This document shows positions 63,603 to 64,000 of a stretch of 64,000 nt of DNA, piece by piece. Where the stretch lies: positions 537,086-601,085 of the forward strand of contig NZ_HE610959.1 in NCBI RefSeq assembly GCF_000285515.1, in the 5' to 3' direction. A program made the position numbers and the translations under genes. Under the pieces are notes generated by a model that worked only from the letters and a program-made list of their open reading frames with translations, was not told the origin of the DNA and did not search any database. Positions within the stretch are counted from its first letter, which is position 1. Each line of letters begins with the position of its first letter. Source of the stretch: Paenibacillus senegalensis JC66 (GTDB taxonomy: Bacteria > Bacillota > Bacilli > Paenibacillales > NBRC-103111).

Positions 63603-63809
63603 CTAAGACGGTTTTTTGCGGCTGCGGGCAGCTCCGAGAATCAAGCCTGCCAAAAAGCCTACGGGAATTCCTATTGTCAAGCCTCTGCCCAGATTGTCGG
63701 CAATTACACCGCCAACACTGCCTAAAATGATGCCTATGGCGATTCCCCAGGCGAGATATACATTTTTGGTACGGGTTTGAGGATGATAGGGATCGTTCGG
63801 GCGACTCAT
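63603..63809 (-). CDS. Small glycine-rich membrane protein
   Basis: A 68-residue protein: a short polar N-terminus (MSRPNDPYHPQTRTK), two Gly-rich hydrophobic stretches (VYLAWGIAIGIILGSVGGVI and LTIGIPVGFLAGLILGAA) and a basic end (RSRKKPS). This form resembles small membrane proteins with a glycine-zipper pattern. I start at the ATG ending at 63809, behind GGAGG 9 bases upstream. A strong terminator lies about 165 bases beyond its stop. I do not recognise its function. Confidence 0.65.
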   Translation of the reverse strand: MSRPNDPYHPQTRTKNVYLAWGIAIGIILGSVGGVIADNLGRGLTIGIPVGFLAGLILGAARSRKKPS

Positions 63810-63918
63810 AGTGCTGCTCCTCCATTCCATCGTAGCTATATCTAATCTATAGCATAAGTCAAACCTAATGCTTTATACAAGCCGTTACGGGCTTTTCTCC
63901 AACTATGGAAGGAATACG

Positions 63919-64000
63919 ATGCAGTTAAAGCAAAGAAAGCTCCGTCAGCTATCCGAACGAAAAACAAAAAAGCGGGAGCTTGCTGTTTTATTCCTTGCGG
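63919..64000 (+). CDS. Partial gene of unknown function, runs off the right edge
   Basis: An ATG at 63919 preceded by GGAAGGAA opens a frame to the edge: a very basic start (QLKQRKLRQLSERKTKKRE) then LAVLFLA, the beginning of a membrane segment. It may be a small membrane or signal-anchored protein. The rest lies outside the window, so identity is unknown. Confidence 0.35.
   Translation, partial: MQLKQRKLRQLSERKTKKRELAVLFLA

Overview
The window comes from the chromosome of an endospore-forming Firmicute, most likely a Paenibacillus or close relative (Paenibacillaceae). The evidence is spo0A, spoIVB, spoIIM, a complete spoIIIAA-AH operon, a gerA-type germination operon, splB and mciZ, combined with moderate GC and strong GGAGG ribosome binding sites. 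The order spo0A-spoIVB-recN-argR-tlyA-dxs-ispA-xseBA-folD-nusB-asp23-accCB-spoIIIA-yqhV-efp-pepQ-aroQ-yqhQ-yqhO follows the Bacillus subtilis block as I remember it. Almost all genes are on the minus strand. No rRNA, tRNA, prophage or CRISPR was seen.

Layout. 1-8 kb: nucleoside salvage (punA, deoB), xerD, yqzK, ald, fur, spoIIM, an EndoQ-like nuclease, nudF and a divergent small gene that I identify as mciZ. 8-12 kb: a membrane glycosyltransferase-like protein, a GNAT acetyltransferase, an M20 peptidase and a 32-codon gene resembling prli42. 12-17 kb: the branched-chain 2-oxoacid dehydrogenase operon lpdV-bkdAA-bkdAB-bkdB, without ptb/bcd/buk beside it. 17-34 kb: yqzF, spo0A, spoIVB, recN, argR, an unknown membrane-anchored protein, tlyA, isoprenoid genes, exonuclease VII, folD, nusB, an Asp23/AmaP/DUF2273 envelope module and accBC. 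34-40 kb: the spoIIIA operon, carrying an inserted block of palindromic 52-bp repeats between spoIIIAG and spoIIIAH. 40-48 kb: yqhV, comA, a DUF441 gene, aspartate kinase, efp, pepQ, aroQ, yqhQ, a small membrane protein and a patatin. 48-54 kb: an IS256-type transposase relic and tandem repeats, mntR, splB and a zinc ABC transporter whose binding protein has seven 14-residue His-rich repeats. 54-64 kb: metG with a T-box leader, yidD, PAP2 phosphatase, rhomboid protease, a Nudix enzyme and a gerA-type operon whose C gene is frameshifted.

The unifying theme is sporulation and the metabolism that supports it. Spo0A, the master regulator, sits next to SpoIVB, which signals sigma-K activation. SpoIIIAA-AH build the feeding channel and SpoIIM acts in engulfment. 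MciZ would block Z rings in the mother cell. ComA may feed spore sulfolactate synthesis, SplB repairs spore photoproduct, and GerA-type proteins sense germinants. Candidate sigma-E promoters precede spoIIM, mciZ and spoIIIA, a candidate sigma-G promoter precedes the ger operon, and three 0A-like boxes lie upstream of spo0A.

The most unusual items are the direct-repeat-flanked palindrome array inside the spoIIIA operon, the small genes mciZ and prli42, a XerD-like recombinase without the usual hairpin lysine, a possible degenerate nuclease fold tethered to the membrane beside argR/recN, and the single-base frameshift in gerC. All assignments come from reading the sequence; no searches were run.
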